From NCBI GenBank assembly GCA_026874595.1, contig CM049309.1, positions 40,193,079 to 40,257,078 of the forward strand: 64,000 nucleotides of DNA, written 5' to 3'. This document shows positions 43,686 to 56,002 of this stretch, piece by piece; within the stretch, counting starts at the first letter, position 1; each line of letters opens with the position of its first letter. The stretch comes from Sipunculus nudus. Taxonomy: Eukaryota; Annelida; Sipuncula; Golfingiida; Sipunculidae. The position numbers were made by a program, and so were the translations under genes. The notes under the pieces were generated by a model. That model was not told the origin of the DNA, searched no databases, and saw only the letters and a list, made by a program, of their open reading frames with translations.

Positions 43686-44708
43686 CACGGGTGGGTTATA
43701 ATGCAACTTGGCTCATTTAAATGCAAATACTTCAAATTAATCAAATATAAATTCAATGCGAATTGAAATTTTCAAATACAAATGCAATAAAATACATCAA
43801 ATTCAAATGCAAATGTATTTGCAAATGCACTGACAAATTCACTTGCATTTGAACTCTTTTTGGTTACAAAACATACAAATGGAATTGGCTTTCCGTAAAT
43901 ATTATGATATATTCTGTCAAAATTAATGCGTACTATACTGCTTACAATAAGTGAGTTATAAGAACAATAAGTTCAACATTATTTATTTCCAGTACGATCA
44001 TTATTAGTACAACATAAACCCAAGTTCTGGAAGGTTCATTTTCACTTAAGTTTAACACAGTATCTTTCCCATTTAATTGCACATTTCACACAATGTCCAA
44101 CATAAAATTAAATGAACAACATCAGCTTCAAAAGGAGAAAGTAAGGTTAAAATAATCCCAAACACAAAAAATATTACAGTTATGTGTGGTGCAATTTAGC
44201 ATAATTAAATACGAACAGTTCAAGTAATATAAATCCATTAATAAATATATGTAATATATATATATTATGTCCACAGGTATGTCTGAATTCACATAACAGC
44301 ATCAGTAACTATTTACATCAGGTGCCTTTTACATCTGGTGTACATCAGCATCACCAATTATTTATTATCAAATTAAAATGTTTTGAAGTTTTAATATCGG
44401 CATCAGCTAAATAAATATCTATGCACTATCACATTACATTAACAGAATGATCTACACATGAATTACAGTGATCACATACCCTGCATGATTGCTAGCCTTG
44501 GTCATACACCGTGACCTGTACAAACTACTTATGTCATTTGTAGTCATCACAGAATTGCTCAAATACAAGTTAAACCGTAAAGCATTTTTTATGGATATAA
44601 GAGAGCATTTTATAGATTGCATCTGCAAATCAAATGTTCCACACTTTGCATTTAAATGCAAATACAAATGCAAAGCTACTGGTAGTTCTGCATTTGAACC
44701 CAGCCCTG
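43686..44708. mobile_element. Non-autonomous hAT-like element with ATGCAAAT-rich interior (copy A)
   Basis: The left end CACGGGTGGGTTATAATGCA and inverted right end CAGGGCTGGGTTCAAATGCA match at about 16 of 20 bases. Flanking octamers ATACTCAG (43678-43685) and ACACGCAG (44709-44716) fit a diverged 8-base target duplication. Subterminal regions (43730-43860, 44640-44700) carry many copies of ATGCAAAT in both orientations. There is no transposase ORF. Confidence 0.65.
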
Positions 44709-44892
44709 ACACGCAGAGGTACAACTGACAGTAGCCAGTTAGTTTATGAATCGTATGGGAAACACAAACATACAAATCGAATAGTATAAACTATTGAATT
44801 CATGCCTCGAGTGTCACGATTGATCGAAATCTCACCGTTGTTGTTACAGCATTATATCAGGCAATTCTCGATTTGATTATTGTTAGTGTTGT

Positions 44893-45255
44893 TCAGATTG
44901 TGTTCAGAAACCAGGACACAGTTGAAGCTGCCAATAGTATCACAAACACATAGATTAACGTCAGTCTGATCACTAGTTTATTATGGTAATCATTATATGT
45001 AGGCCCGATTATGAAAATAACACACTAATAAAGTGAATTTTCCTGAAAAAGGGCTGTACCACGAACCTTATGTGGATTAATTCACTGCTGATGCGGTTAT
45101 ATCTGATGATACAATTAAGAATAGGAAATTTCAAAGCAGATTGTTTACAATATTGGTTTATTTTCTGAGCATAATTAATAGTCCCTCGGATATTATCATT
45201 CGTGGAGGCAGGAAAAAAATGATATACATACTGTTCTCGTTTATCCGCCAAACTC
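44893..45255 (-). pseudogene. Second-type stalk/TM module, copy 2
   Basis: The exon-like segment 44972-44893, after an AG, reads VIRLTLIYVFVILLAASTVS and WFLNTI, then a stop. It is a good membrane helix of the same phase as the main family's TM exon. Upstream at 45090-45255 lies LPASTN-like and INYAQ sequence (FFPASTNDNIRGTINYAQKI), Thr/Asn-rich like a stalk. No intact ectodomain or tail exon accompanies it; the downstream tail region near 44800 is not readable. Confidence 0.4.
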
Positions 45256-46317
45256 GCTATCTATCCGCTATCCAACATTTTGCTTGGAAATATGCCTTTC
45301 GCCAGTTTTTCAGTGTGAGCGATTCTTTCGGAAGGTCATGCATCAGTAAGTTTCACAACTACCGGGCAACTAATGAGTTGTTCTCGACGTTGCACCAGTC
45401 CATCCCTTAGAGCAAACGGATGAGGCGTAAATAGACCGACCATATAACATCCCTTGAGGCATTCAAGGTTCTACTAACAGTCTTGAATCTTTTGAAAGCT
45501 CTGTGCATATTTATGAGTCGGACATTGATGATTGTACCCAACTGGAAAAAAAAGATAATGTCACTCAGGTCAGAGGAGAGCAAGAAAGCTATGATCACTG
45601 GATTAATGTATTATTGTGTGTTAATTCATATACATACACGTGTAACACCAATATTAAGTTAGCATTATAGCCAAATATCTTTTGAACATGACCCCGACAA
45701 TCTCGATGACTCGTCACCCTCGACTATGGCCAATATTTTTTCTTGATCACGAAATAGACAAATCAACGGGAGTAGACTAGAGTATGTAAAGAAATATGTA
45801 TTAAAAATGCATATATATTTACATTACTTCTTATCAAGAATTAGGAGGTCCAGATAATTATGTATATTTCTGTGAGAACAAACGTGCTCATGTTGTCTGT
45901 AACAATAATAGTTTTTATCAAGTCGTGCGTTAGAATGGAGAGGATAAGCAGAGATAGGTGCATTACCTCAAATAAATACTTAATATGGATAATTGTTAAA
46001 ATATTTTTGATGTGTGTAAAATTCCCCAATGAAATGTGTATAATGTGGGTAAATGAATCGTTTGCAATGTGGGAAAGTTAAATAATTGTGTAATGTTGAC
46101 CAATGACATGTGTGTAATATCGGCAAAAGAACACAAGCTGTCAGTATTTCACATGTTAAGGGCAGCATAATGGAATAAAACTATTATATTAAAAAAAATA
46201 TATTTCCTTCTCATAGAATTAATATTTTAATCTGCCAATAAATCATATATGGCTGGCCTAGATGAATTATTCGAAATATTCCGACATGATTAATTTAAAA
46301 TCAGGGTGCAAACTTAC

Positions 46318-46406
46318 TGTTTTTCTGATGAAGCAGAATCATATTCATTTCCTTCGTCCATCCTTTCTTGTTCATCATCGGATGTTTTAGGAGTTCTGCT
46401 GAGATT
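46318..46406 (-). CDS. Possible acidic exon of unknown gene
   Basis: An 89-nt candidate exon between TTGAG (46408-46407) and GTAAGT. One frame gives TPKTSDDEQERMDEGNEYDS then ASSEK, acidic with one Tyr. The homologous place in copy B (58230-58310) keeps the acceptor context and donor but has stops. Which gene it belongs to is unclear: it sits 5' of the second-type TM module on the same strand. Confidence 0.3.
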
Positions 46407-46409
46407 CTC

Positions 46410-46915
46410 AATTAAATACTAGGGCCAGGAACCTGAACTGGTATCAGTCTACTGATATTATAACACTCTCACAGGCTAATTTATGTTTTACTTATTTATA
46501 TATAAAATATGTAATTACATAAAAAACAAAAGAGGATACGCAGCATTCAGGCCATTTTAGACCAGAAAACATATTTATTAAAGGAATATTTAGTTAATTT
46601 GAAGTAAGGTTATGAAATGGCCATTTCAAATCTTCTCTAAGTTTGATATAACGCTCCCAAGTATTCTTCGTAATAATATTATTATTACACTAGCTTGTAA
46701 CATCCTTCTGAAACTCAAACAATATATCAAGTGGAGCTACGCAATCACAAGTCAGCTAAACGATAGGAAAAATCATGTTTTTTATGCTTAGAGCAGACAG
46801 TTGGTTACCTTGCATTGTGTAGGGTCATGTAGGACCTTGTGTGTAGACTCAGGCAAAACATCTCTCAGCTCTAGATTCCTAATCAATACATTACTGTATT
46901 ACAAAAATTTCATCG

Positions 46916-46952
<37 letters not shown>

Positions 46953-47062
46953 ACTAGAATACAAAGAAAATTTGGTTAACTGTGGATGGAAGTCGAAATA
47001 TTTTGTAGTCCAATTCTATCTCTATCTGCAATGGCTTTATATATATATATAAAGAAAGAGAG

Positions 47063-47094
<32 letters not shown>

Positions 47095-47595
47095 GGACTT
47101 TTTTGCCACAAACACAGCGCAGCAAAATATGTAAAAGTCTGTCCCTCGAAAATTCTATATTTTATTTTAGAATACTTTTAAAATGAGCCAACATTCATCA
47201 TCTTGTTTTAAACTCATCTCATTTACACATAACCCCGATGAAAAGCCCGGTTACCAGGTTTACAAGCTAGTCATATATACACTAACAACCTTTATTATAA
47301 ATTCCAACAAAAATGCAGGTACTGCAAAATCTGTTTTACATGCATTTACTTTGTGATGTAATACATACAGTTAAAGGATAACATTAAATGTGGCTTCTTA
47401 ATTTGCGGAGAGATCTTAACTGATGAATGGTCTAGTGTAAATAAACTAAAAGTAATGTATGATAAAGTTTCAGGCTGTCCAAATATGCGAAACCCATAAA
47501 GTCTTTATATATCACCATGTTACATTTGTATCAATAGTGATTTTTCTTTGTTTATTCTATTAAATCTTATCAGTCGTAACGCAAACTAATAAATA
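46410..47595. other. Intergenic sequence with (GA)n and (TA)n/(GA)n tracts
   Basis: Microsatellites lie at 46918-46948 and 47041-47095. Weakly colinear with 58420-59340. No gene is seen. Confidence 0.5.
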
Positions 47596-47607
47596 ATGTG
47601 TGCCTAC

Positions 47608-47745
47608 ATGTAAAAAGCGCTAAAACCCTTGATAAAATTTCATTTTCTGTCGCCATTTGATCCTAGTGCTTATAGTTATCATTATCTCCACCGGTAGTCT
47701 GGTGTTACGGTCACATAGCTTTATGTTGTCGATCACAACGTAAAT
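47608..47745 (-). pseudogene. 3' fragment of a lectin-CUB exon
   Basis: The minus strand matches the end of the CUB exon (counterparts of TKLP..T, SYQ/TRK, GF/ALF) of 40429-40560 and of 56003-56140, including the donor GTAGGC and the preceding AATAAATAATGTGTGCCTAC shared with 55985. Homology ends abruptly at about 47745. Confidence 0.65.
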
Positions 47746-47774
47746 ATATTATCTTATGCTTATTTACATCTTTA

Positions 47775-48075
47775 TAGATCGCTACATTATTTCCTTTGAT
47801 AAAACCTCAAGGGGAGTAGCAGACAATATAAATCTGATAGAAAAAATGGATGGATTAGGCTTTTAGAACAGAGTAAAAGTTGAAAGGGGTAGTGGAATGG
47901 AGTTTAGTTTCGGGGTATGCATTACCAAGCTTCATTTCTTTCGGCTTGGCGGATTTGTTTAAATGGACTAGGAATGAATTTATTGGTTTCACCGTCTTCT
48001 GGAAGGTTCGAACAGCTGGATAAACATCCATGCACGTGGATCAGTTACATATATTAATTAAAGTATAAAATATGT
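47775..48075. repeat. Duplicate of 50020-50320
   Basis: TAGATCGCYACATTATTTCC, AAGCTTCATTTCTTTCGGCTT and GATAAACATCCATGCA occur in order in both. It suggests an internal duplication within the dead stretch between copies A and B. Confidence 0.7.
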
Positions 48076-48159
48076 ATTATTTAATGAGGCTGGTTATGAT
48101 AATATTTTGTATTTCATGAAAATCACCACATAAAAGTCTGAAGGTAGCGAGTAGAGTTT

Positions 48160-48222
48160 TACCTGTCTGTGTTGTCCCTGTTAAGTCATGTTTGGCAACT
48201 CTAGTAGGTAATTCACACCGTA
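48160..48222 (-). pseudogene. Stalk exon relic
   Basis: After the AG in TATCCAG the minus strand reads a counterpart of the stalk exon at 39668-39760, in frame over TRVAKHDLTGTTQT to a GTAAAA donor. No intact ectodomain exon precedes it. Confidence 0.45.
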
Positions 48223-49107
48223 TTCTGGATAATATCTCACATATTCAGGCCAATATATATATACACATATATATAGTAGTTATACACATCATGATGGTGT
48301 ATTTCGTTTCCAGGTGATCTCACATGGCAACGACTGTCTCAGATATATTGACCTGTTTTCAAATCAGTTATCACATAATAACACCTACCTGCCAATTTGA
48401 AAATTTTGAAAGGATGCGGATTAGATACTGGAAATACTCCAGTTAAATAGTATTTGCCTGCTCATGCATGCCGACATATACCGACAGGGCGCTTCAGTTT
48501 GAACTAATAACTTTATGGACACACCTTTTATAAGGTAAATGGAAAAGGTTTTTAAAAAAATATGTTTGTTTGTTAAATGCAAATATATCTTCAAACGGAG
48601 ATATATGGAGCTCCGTCGATACATCTAATAGGCTGCGACACAGTCAGTATATTTGTATAATGAAAGAATGATACCCTGTGTAAATTCTCATCCCACGTAC
48701 CGTGGTTATTTTTTTCAGAGGTCACTTGATCAGTAGCGCCAGGTCGGCCTCTGACATTATGCCCTGATTACTGGCTTGCCAGAGTGCCAGGACATCTTAC
48801 TCTGAGGATCGCATTATAAGGCCCCATGAGGTGCAAATATTTTCATCATTTTTGACAACGCCTCACTGCTAAGAAGTATCGTGTCACTTCAATTAACCCA
48901 CTAGACCTTTTAATAGGTTTCTTATCTCTCCAACGACACCTACCATGTGTGTTAAATATTCCGTTATAACCCAATATATTCGTATATTTTTCTGCATGTA
49001 CAGGAGATTTCTGCCTGCGGTCTGCCTGCTGACTGTATGCGGAGATACGGTTATAAAGCGTGGCGTGGACCTGCAGGGCGGTTCTAAATTTGGCTTGTGT
49101 CACGACC

Positions 49108-49201
49108 CAGTAGGGGGTCCTAATTGAGTCGTGTTTGTCACGGCTACTTGATCAGTAGATTGTTCACTTCTTGTTGATGCTTTCGGCGTGCCACGAACCA
49201 T
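49108..49201 (-). pseudogene. Stalk exon relic, second type
   Basis: Counterpart of the exon at 39476-39544 after the acceptor TTTGCACAG at 49202: TMVRGTPKASTRSEQSTDQV and AVTNTTQL are open, Ser/Thr-rich. The donor is not at the expected place (TTAG followed by GA). Confidence 0.45.
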
Positions 49202-49322
49202 TGTTTCTGTGCAAAAATACAAAGCGTATCTTCCTATGTAGCACGGTTGTGATTATACAAGAACTAACAATTTCAAATACGTGACATTCATAGCATGTAA
49301 AGATGTGGATAGAGAGTTTTAC

Positions 49323-49416
49323 CTGTATGTGCTGAATCTGCACTTGTTTCTGCCAGGTAATGTTTTGCGGCTGTAGTAGTATGGACGTCTTCTCCTGTTA
49401 TTTATTACAAACTGAC
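49323..49416 (-). pseudogene. Stalk exon relic with 1-nt insertion
   Basis: Counterpart of 39668-39760. The acceptor (GCAG) and donor (GTAAAA) are kept, and the 3' half reads TGEDVHTTTAAKHYLAETSA. The exon is 94 nt against 93 in the intact gene, so one extra base breaks the frame. Confidence 0.6.
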
Positions 49417-49449
49417 CTGCAATATATTTATTATTTTCATAATATTATT

Positions 49450-50580
49450 ATTATTATTGCGGTAAAATGAGTACCAAAATGTGTAATAATTGTTTCTGTC
49501 CAAGAATTAGGACATGACAACGCTTGCTTCAGTGACCACAATATACGCAAGCAGCGGATCAGTCCAACAAACTCTGTTGGATGATGTCATCAAAATCCAA
49601 TACGGATAAAAACTTTTATACCTGGCGGTGCCAGGATTTGAATGGTTCTGATATTAATGTTTTCTGTTACTCATATCACATCAGAGTGTAACATGGAAAC
49701 GGACGTTGAAACTAGAAACCATATATGCATTTTTCTTTTACGCTTTAGGGCATGTAAGTTTATCAATAACATATTTGGCGAAGTTTATGAGCTTCATGTA
49801 CACGCCATGCATCTATCAGTGTCAACCTACTTCTTCGCGAGTTTTATCAAATGCACTGATATTTATTTGTGGGTGAAAATTTTGTTACGTGACACTTTAA
49901 CCCTCTTCATTTATTGGATAAACAAATATTGCCACTTAAATTGACTCCTCTTCTATACGGTTTAACATTGTCCCCGAAAAATAATTATATTTATTTAATG
50001 CTGATTCGGAAAATTTTAGATCGCCACATTATTTCCGTCGATAAAAGCTTAAGAGTAATAGCAACCATGTAAACCTGGAAAAAAATAATTAGGTAGACGT
50101 AAGTGTTGGAACAGAGGAAAAGTTAACAGGGGTTGTGAAATGAAGTATACTTTAAGGTTAATTTTAAGCTTCATTTCTTTCGGCTTCGGCGGTTTTGTTA
50201 AAATGAACAAGGAATCTATTTATTGCTATTTTCGTATTCTAGACCTAGAATACCTTGATAAACATCCATGCATAAGGATCAGCTACATGCATTCAGTTAA
50301 GTATAAATATCTTTATATTTTGATTATATTGTAATTGTGTATATTTTTTATGGATTCTTGGTGAAATGAAAACAGTATACCTTTAATATGTAGGCCCGGA
50401 CCTCAATTTATAACTGCATATAGTGTACATAGTCCAAATAGTTATGGGAACTAAAATTTTTAAAAATTATATTTGCATTCTGGCTCATTTACCGTTGTTG
50501 TAACTGTTGCATATGAGCATGTGAGTAACGTGATTTTAACAACATAAATATATATAAGTACTAAAAATAGATATTATCTT
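49450..50580. other. No recognised gene
   Basis: Contains the duplicate at 50020-50320 and a 100-codon ORF at 49642-49944 that resembles nothing known. Confidence 0.35.
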
Positions 50581-51898
50581 ATATATATTATACATATTTT
50601 TTTTCGAAAACTTACCAGTTATATCCACGCAACCTATTTGGTTTATCTGGGGGTAAACGACCCTCAGTAATCCAAGGAAGTCAGATCTAACTAGTCATAC
50701 TTATTTTTGAGCTGCTAAACTAAAATTGTTTTGTGCACTGATTATTTTATTATATACAGGCAATGATACACATAAATGGACGGAGAGCTTTCTCTCATCA
50801 TCATCTGCATGATAGTCGTATGACGAATCATATGTATATATATCGAATACATCCCGGTACCAAATCAAAAGTAAATGCTTCTCTGTAAACACAATTGTTT
50901 TGTGCTATCACGAGAAATTCACGAGATATCTGCTTTACACGGCAGATTCTTAAAAAATAAAGCAGATTCAGTAAAAATAAACACGCTACTCGAGATAGTT
51001 ACCATCTCTGCCGCAAGGTGGCGCTGCTCTACCACCTCAGACAATGAAATATAATTTGGTGTGTCGGTATTTATGTATTTGAAACTCAGAATGTGCATCG
51101 TACCAATTACAACACTAAAATAATTCTTAACGATAATTCTGATAGAACATTAACCTGGGGGTTAATAGTATTACTTAGTATTTGTTGCCAGGACATACGC
51201 TGGATTGTGAAATAGCAACCCATTTGTTGAAACAATGCTATTTCGCATTTACATAGTTTTTGTAAAAAAAGTTCCGACTCTAGACTTATTTATGTTTACT
51301 ATATTCCCATGAATCTTTAAAATCGGATTTTCGAATAAAGACCTTCCCAGGAAAAGCATATACATGTATAACTTTATAACATATGGGCTAAAACTTGTGT
51401 AATTGGAGCATTGGCGCACTTCGCGGCCTGAGGTCTGTGTACAATTAACCAGACTCTTTTCTCCTCTTATTTCGTTATTTTTTTAAATACGTGCGTACCA
51501 CATTCCACTCCTTTCAAAGAAGGAATGTTCACCTCTCCCACGATTCACTGTCAGTAGCACCTCTTTTCCTGTTGGGCAATCTCGGATCTCAGGATTGTTA
51601 ATTTTTTCTCTTCTCTCAAAATCTTCATCTTCCTAACTAAAAAACTTGAACATTGTTTTTGACAGATACTGTACACAAATAAATTATTAATCTTTATCGA
51701 GTAAAACCCATCGTCCAGCTTTGTTATCGGAATATCCAAAAGTTCCATGATTAATTGTTTAATGCTTGTTTAAAGAAATTTCAGCCGTCAAGCTTTTTTA
51801 AATGTGGGTTTGCTGTATAAGAACTCAGAATGGAAATTTGGCTGTTTTCAAGATTGTATTCATAGAGCATGAATTTATTTAAATGTGTGTATACGCAG

Positions 51899-53071
51899 CA
51901 GGGTTGAGTTCAGTTACAACGTGATCCATATAAATGCAAATGCAAATGCGCTTAAAAATTTTCAAATGCAAATGTAATAAAATACATCGAATTCAGATGC
52001 GAATGCATTTGCAAATGCACTTGCATTTGAACTCTTATTGATTACAAAACATACAAATGGAATCGGCTTTCCTTAAATATTATGAGAGTTTCTCTCATTA
52101 TTAATACGTACTATACTGCTCACTATAAGTGAGCTATAAGAACTATAAGTTCAGCATTATTTATATCTAGTAAGATTATGAGTACAACATTAATCATAGT
52201 TGTGGAAGGTTCACATTCACCAAGTTTAAGACAGAATCTTTTTCATTTAATTGCACATTTAAATTCACACAATGTTCAACAGAAAATTAAATAAACAACA
52301 TCAGTTTTTAAAGGAGCAGAGTTAGGTTAAAATAATCCTGAAACAAAAATATTACAGTTATGTGTGGTGTTATTCCATTACCTGGTGTCCTATTTCTATA
52401 CTATTACATGTTGAAATTTCTTTTCTTTTACTATCACTATTACCACGAAAACCTGAGAGTTTCGATTATTTTTACTATTAATCAATCCCTGATTAATAGT
52501 GTATCAAGATATTTTAATGGACTTTTGAAAATTATTCACCAATATATTATGTCCACAGGTATGTCTAAATTTACGTAACAGCATCAGTAACTTTTTACAT
52601 CAGGTGCCTTTAACATCTGGTGTACATCAGCATCTCAAATTTTTTATTATCAAGTTAAAAAAGTTTTTAAGAAGTAATATCAGCATCAGCTACAAATATG
52701 TGAAATAGACTGTTGAAAATAATGCATAACCACATTACACCAACAGGAATGATCTACGCATCAATTACAGTGATATTATACCCTGCATGATTGCTAACCT
52801 TGGTTATACATCATGACCTGTACAAACCGCATGCTCATGTCAGTTGTTATCAACAAAGAACAGCTCAAATATATGTTAAACCAAAAAAGCCCTTTCTAAT
52901 GACACAAGAGAGCATTTATCAATTGCATTTGCATTTTCATTTGAAAATTAGATGTTTTATACTTAGCATTTAATTGCAAATAAGAACCTACTGGTAGTTC
53001 TGCATTTAAATGCAAATGCAAATGCGACATTTTCAAATGCAAATGCATTATTTGCATTGAACCCAGCTCTG
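51899..53071. mobile_element. Non-autonomous hAT-like element with ATGCAAAT-rich interior (copy B)
   Basis: Flanked by ATACGCAG (51891-51898) and ATAGGCAG (53072-53079), a 7-of-8 match typical of hAT target duplications. The ends are CAGGGTTGAGTTCA and, inverted, CAGAGCTGGGTTCA. Octamer-rich subterminal blocks are at 51930-52030 and 52920-53060. It sits at the position orthologous to copy A, so insertion preceded the segmental duplication. Confidence 0.7.
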
Positions 53072-53447
53072 ATAGGCAGAGGTTTAACTGACAGTAGTCA
53101 GCTAGTTAACGAAGGGTGGGTCATCAGTCTGTTAATCGCTATCATCATGCTGACATAACCTCAGGCCGAGAGTTGACTGTTCCAAGGTAATATTTGCTAA
53201 ATGTGTTATTTACCAAAGTTTATACATTTCCGTTGTTGAGTGTGTGACGAATATCAGCATGATAAATACGGCATGACGAATATTGAAATTTTATCTTATT
53301 TATGGTTAAAACATAAATGTTAATCATTGAATTTGCGAGTAATTATGGCCAGTAAATGTTTTATTAACTTGATGATTAACAACAGTGAAGTAACCTTCGC
53401 TTTTAATTACGTGTAACTAGCTCATGAAACACTCTGCTCACTGAACA

Positions 53448-53450
<3 letters not shown>

Positions 53451-53508
<58 letters not shown>

Positions 53509-53538
53509 CGATCGATCGATCGATCGATCGATAGATAG
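53451..53538. repeat. (CT)n followed by (GATC)n
   Basis: CT run at 53451-53505, then a CGAT run to about 53538. A poly-T of about 20 bases follows at 53606-53625. Confidence 0.95.
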
Positions 53539-54284
53539 TTATTTCATACAAGATATTTCATCCTGAAAAAGTTACTTCCACCAAAGAATCGTTATAAAAG
53601 CGAAATTTTTTTTTTTTTTTTTTTTGGATGGAGAGCCTTTATTTAACACCAACTGATTGGATACGATGATGTCAATCATAATCAAGTAACAAATTAGAAA
53701 GGAAGTTCTTGGATTACCTACGAAACGAGTCCTCATGGCAACTGAAACTAAAGCAAATAATTGACTGTTATGCAGTATAGTATAGATAATGTATTAAGAG
53801 AGTTTGCTTGTGAAAACAATGTATTAATTCCTTGAAACATCCACGCCACTCTCAGGAAAATGATTGCTTGTCTGCCAACAGTGAGGTATTGTGTGCAGCT
53901 AATCAGGTTGACTAAGGAATGTGGTATTGTATGTGAAACCAACGCTTGGTATTAATTATAAAATATCAAAGCATGATAAAACAACAAGGTTTTGTGGTGT
54001 AGACAGGGATATGAGGTTTATATATCTTTATACTATTAAATCGTTCAAACACACTAAAGAGATACCACTTATGGTAAAATGATACCACACTAGAATTTAT
54101 AACAGTTTTGTATGCCTTTGTCCAAAATAGTGTAGTCGAGAAAATGATTATTTAACGAAAAGCTCTTGACTCCAAACACACATGATTCCACTTTTCTCAG
54201 AAGGGACTGATGTCTGATGACTTTGGACACGATTCCAAATGCCCCAGAGGGGATATGTTGCTTTGAAAGAAGTCTTTAGCATAT

Positions 54285-54961
54285 TGTTATGTGTATTTTT
54301 TTATAATTCTGATTCGTGTTTTGCGCTAGCCCTGTTCGTTGCTATTTGAGACGCGCGAGTTGGGCTCTGGATTTCGTTTATTTATTGTTATTTTCTTTAG
54401 TATGTTCCTGAATGGAAAGTTGTGGGCTTCAGGTGAAAAATCTATAAATGTGGTCTGTGTTTAGAGCCGGCAGAGAGAAAAATACCAGCGGACACGGAAG
54501 AGTGTGACTATCTCGTCAGTGTTTCTTGGTACCTTTCCGATAATTGCAGAATTTACAGATCTGAAACGGATTTTATACAGATTTTATATATTTATTGTCT
54601 TCATTTTGCCTTTTACCAAAACTTCACATATGGATCACAACAGATTGTTTTAGAGACTAAATCGTATTATTCTCTGGGAAGATTTATTTGAATTATTTTT
54701 GGATTATTTGTGTTGAAGGACTCTTATTGAACAGTGACAGTGGTAGTATCCAGAAAAAAAACTTAGGATCTGGACACTCTGGTACTGTACATTATATTAT
54801 TGTTATACTGTATAATTGTATTGATTTAGTGTAATGTTAGGATTGTTCTAAGAATAAATTATAATTATTTGTTGAGAAAAAAATACTGACTTCTTCATTC
54901 ATTCCCTTATACATTTCACGTTGCCTATAGTTGCGGGATCTGATTTTTTATCTCCGTAACA
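54285..54961 (+). mobile_element. Possible solo LTR
   Basis: The segment is present in copy B but absent from the homologous block near 7.7 kb. It starts TGTTA and ends TAACA, has a TATA-like CTATAAATG near 54442, and an AATAAA at 54853-54858 placed as in an LTR (promoter, then poly(A) signal, then the end). I could not find a convincing target duplication (CATAT against AAATT), so the boundaries are tentative. Confidence 0.35.
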
Positions 54962-55158
54962 AAATTTGTTCTCGTCACGTTTACGTGATCAGTTGTTATT
55001 AGGCTCAGTAAAAATATGCACAAGTGTTCGTTGCGTTTTTCTTAATGCGCTGTCTCAAACTTTAGTATATGAGTCCAGCACAGGACAAACATCGGACTTA
55101 TCAGGACAGATGTTATCACTTCGATTTCTGAGACAGTCTGCGTTTTCCCTTTTTATAA

Positions 55159-55980
55159 TTATTCTATTTTGTTGGTAAATAACATCTTTGTTGGTCTTAA
55201 ATGTAGTCCCGCTCTAAGGTTACGTCTCATACCGGCTCTCTTTAGTATCCTAACCCTGATTGTGTCATACACTTCATATTCCTGATCATCTCTAGGATGT
55301 CTGATTAAGGATGTCTGTAAGGGATTGTACTTCATCCATTTTTTATATACGAGATACAAACCACTTGAAATCAGGAAACACAAACATACAGATTGAATTG
55401 TATATATTATTTTATTCATGACTCGAGTGTCAAGACTGATGGAATCTCAGCGTTGCCGTTACAGCATTATATCAGGCACTACAAATCTCAGGCATGCAGA
55501 AAATCCAGGTAACTCTCGATTAGATTATTGTTAGTGCTGCTCAGATTGGGAGACACAGTTTAAGCAAACACTGAGAAAAACGTCAGTCTGGTCACAAGTG
55601 TATTATTATAATCACTATATTTAGGCCTGATTATGATATAATTACACACTAATAACGTGCATTCTCCTGAAAAACGGCTGAACCATTAACCATATGTGAG
55701 TTATTTCATTGCTGATGTGGTTACATCTGCTGATACAGGAAATATAGGAAATTTCAAACCAGATTGTTTACTATATTGGTTTATATCCTGAGCATAATTA
55801 ATGGTCCCGCGGTTAGTTTCATTCGTGGAGGCAGGGAGAAATTGATATACAGACTGTTCTCGTTTATCCGCCAAACCCGCTATCGATCCGACATCTAACA
55901 TTATGCTGGAAAATCTGCCTTTCGCACGTTTATCAGTGTGAGCGATTCTTTCGGCAGGCCATGCATCAGTGATTTTCACA
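55159..55980 (-). pseudogene. Second-type TM/tail module, copy 3
   Basis: An 86-codon frame at 55419-55159 reads NKIIYTIQSVCLCFLISSGL, YLVYKKWMKYN, then RHPRDDQEYEVYDTIRV: a hydrophobic stretch, a basic stop-transfer region and a tyrosine motif. The TM-exon counterpart near 55590 has lost its AG and contains a stop. An INYAQ segment (TNETNRGTINYAQDINQYSK) lies at 55740-55830 within a frame opening at 55979. The readable tail frame could be a small membrane protein, but relatives at 8.1 and 56.7 kb are broken, so I favour a pseudogene. Confidence 0.4.
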
Positions 55981-56002
55981 ACAATAAATAATGTGTGCCT
56001 AC

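Larger units (their letters stand above)
41200..47500. repeat. Segmental duplication, copy A
   Basis: Colinear with 50580-59500 in the same orientation. Landmarks: the first-intron block 41280/50620, the GCCGCAAGGTGGC box 42073/51010, ATTGGCACATTGGCGCA/ATTGGAGCATTGGCGCA at 42460/51405, the hAT-like element 43686/51899, TM module 44893/55510, INYAQ segment 45150/55790, and the AATCTCAGC exon 46400/58310. Copy B lacks the signal-peptide exon and carries extra insertions. Confidence 0.8.

Noticed and set aside
49642-49944. 100-codon plus-strand ORF
   Set aside because: No motif, no counterpart in the duplicated block, AT-rich composition.
53451-53538. Regulatory GAGA/GATC element
   Set aside because: Simple microsatellite with no other support.
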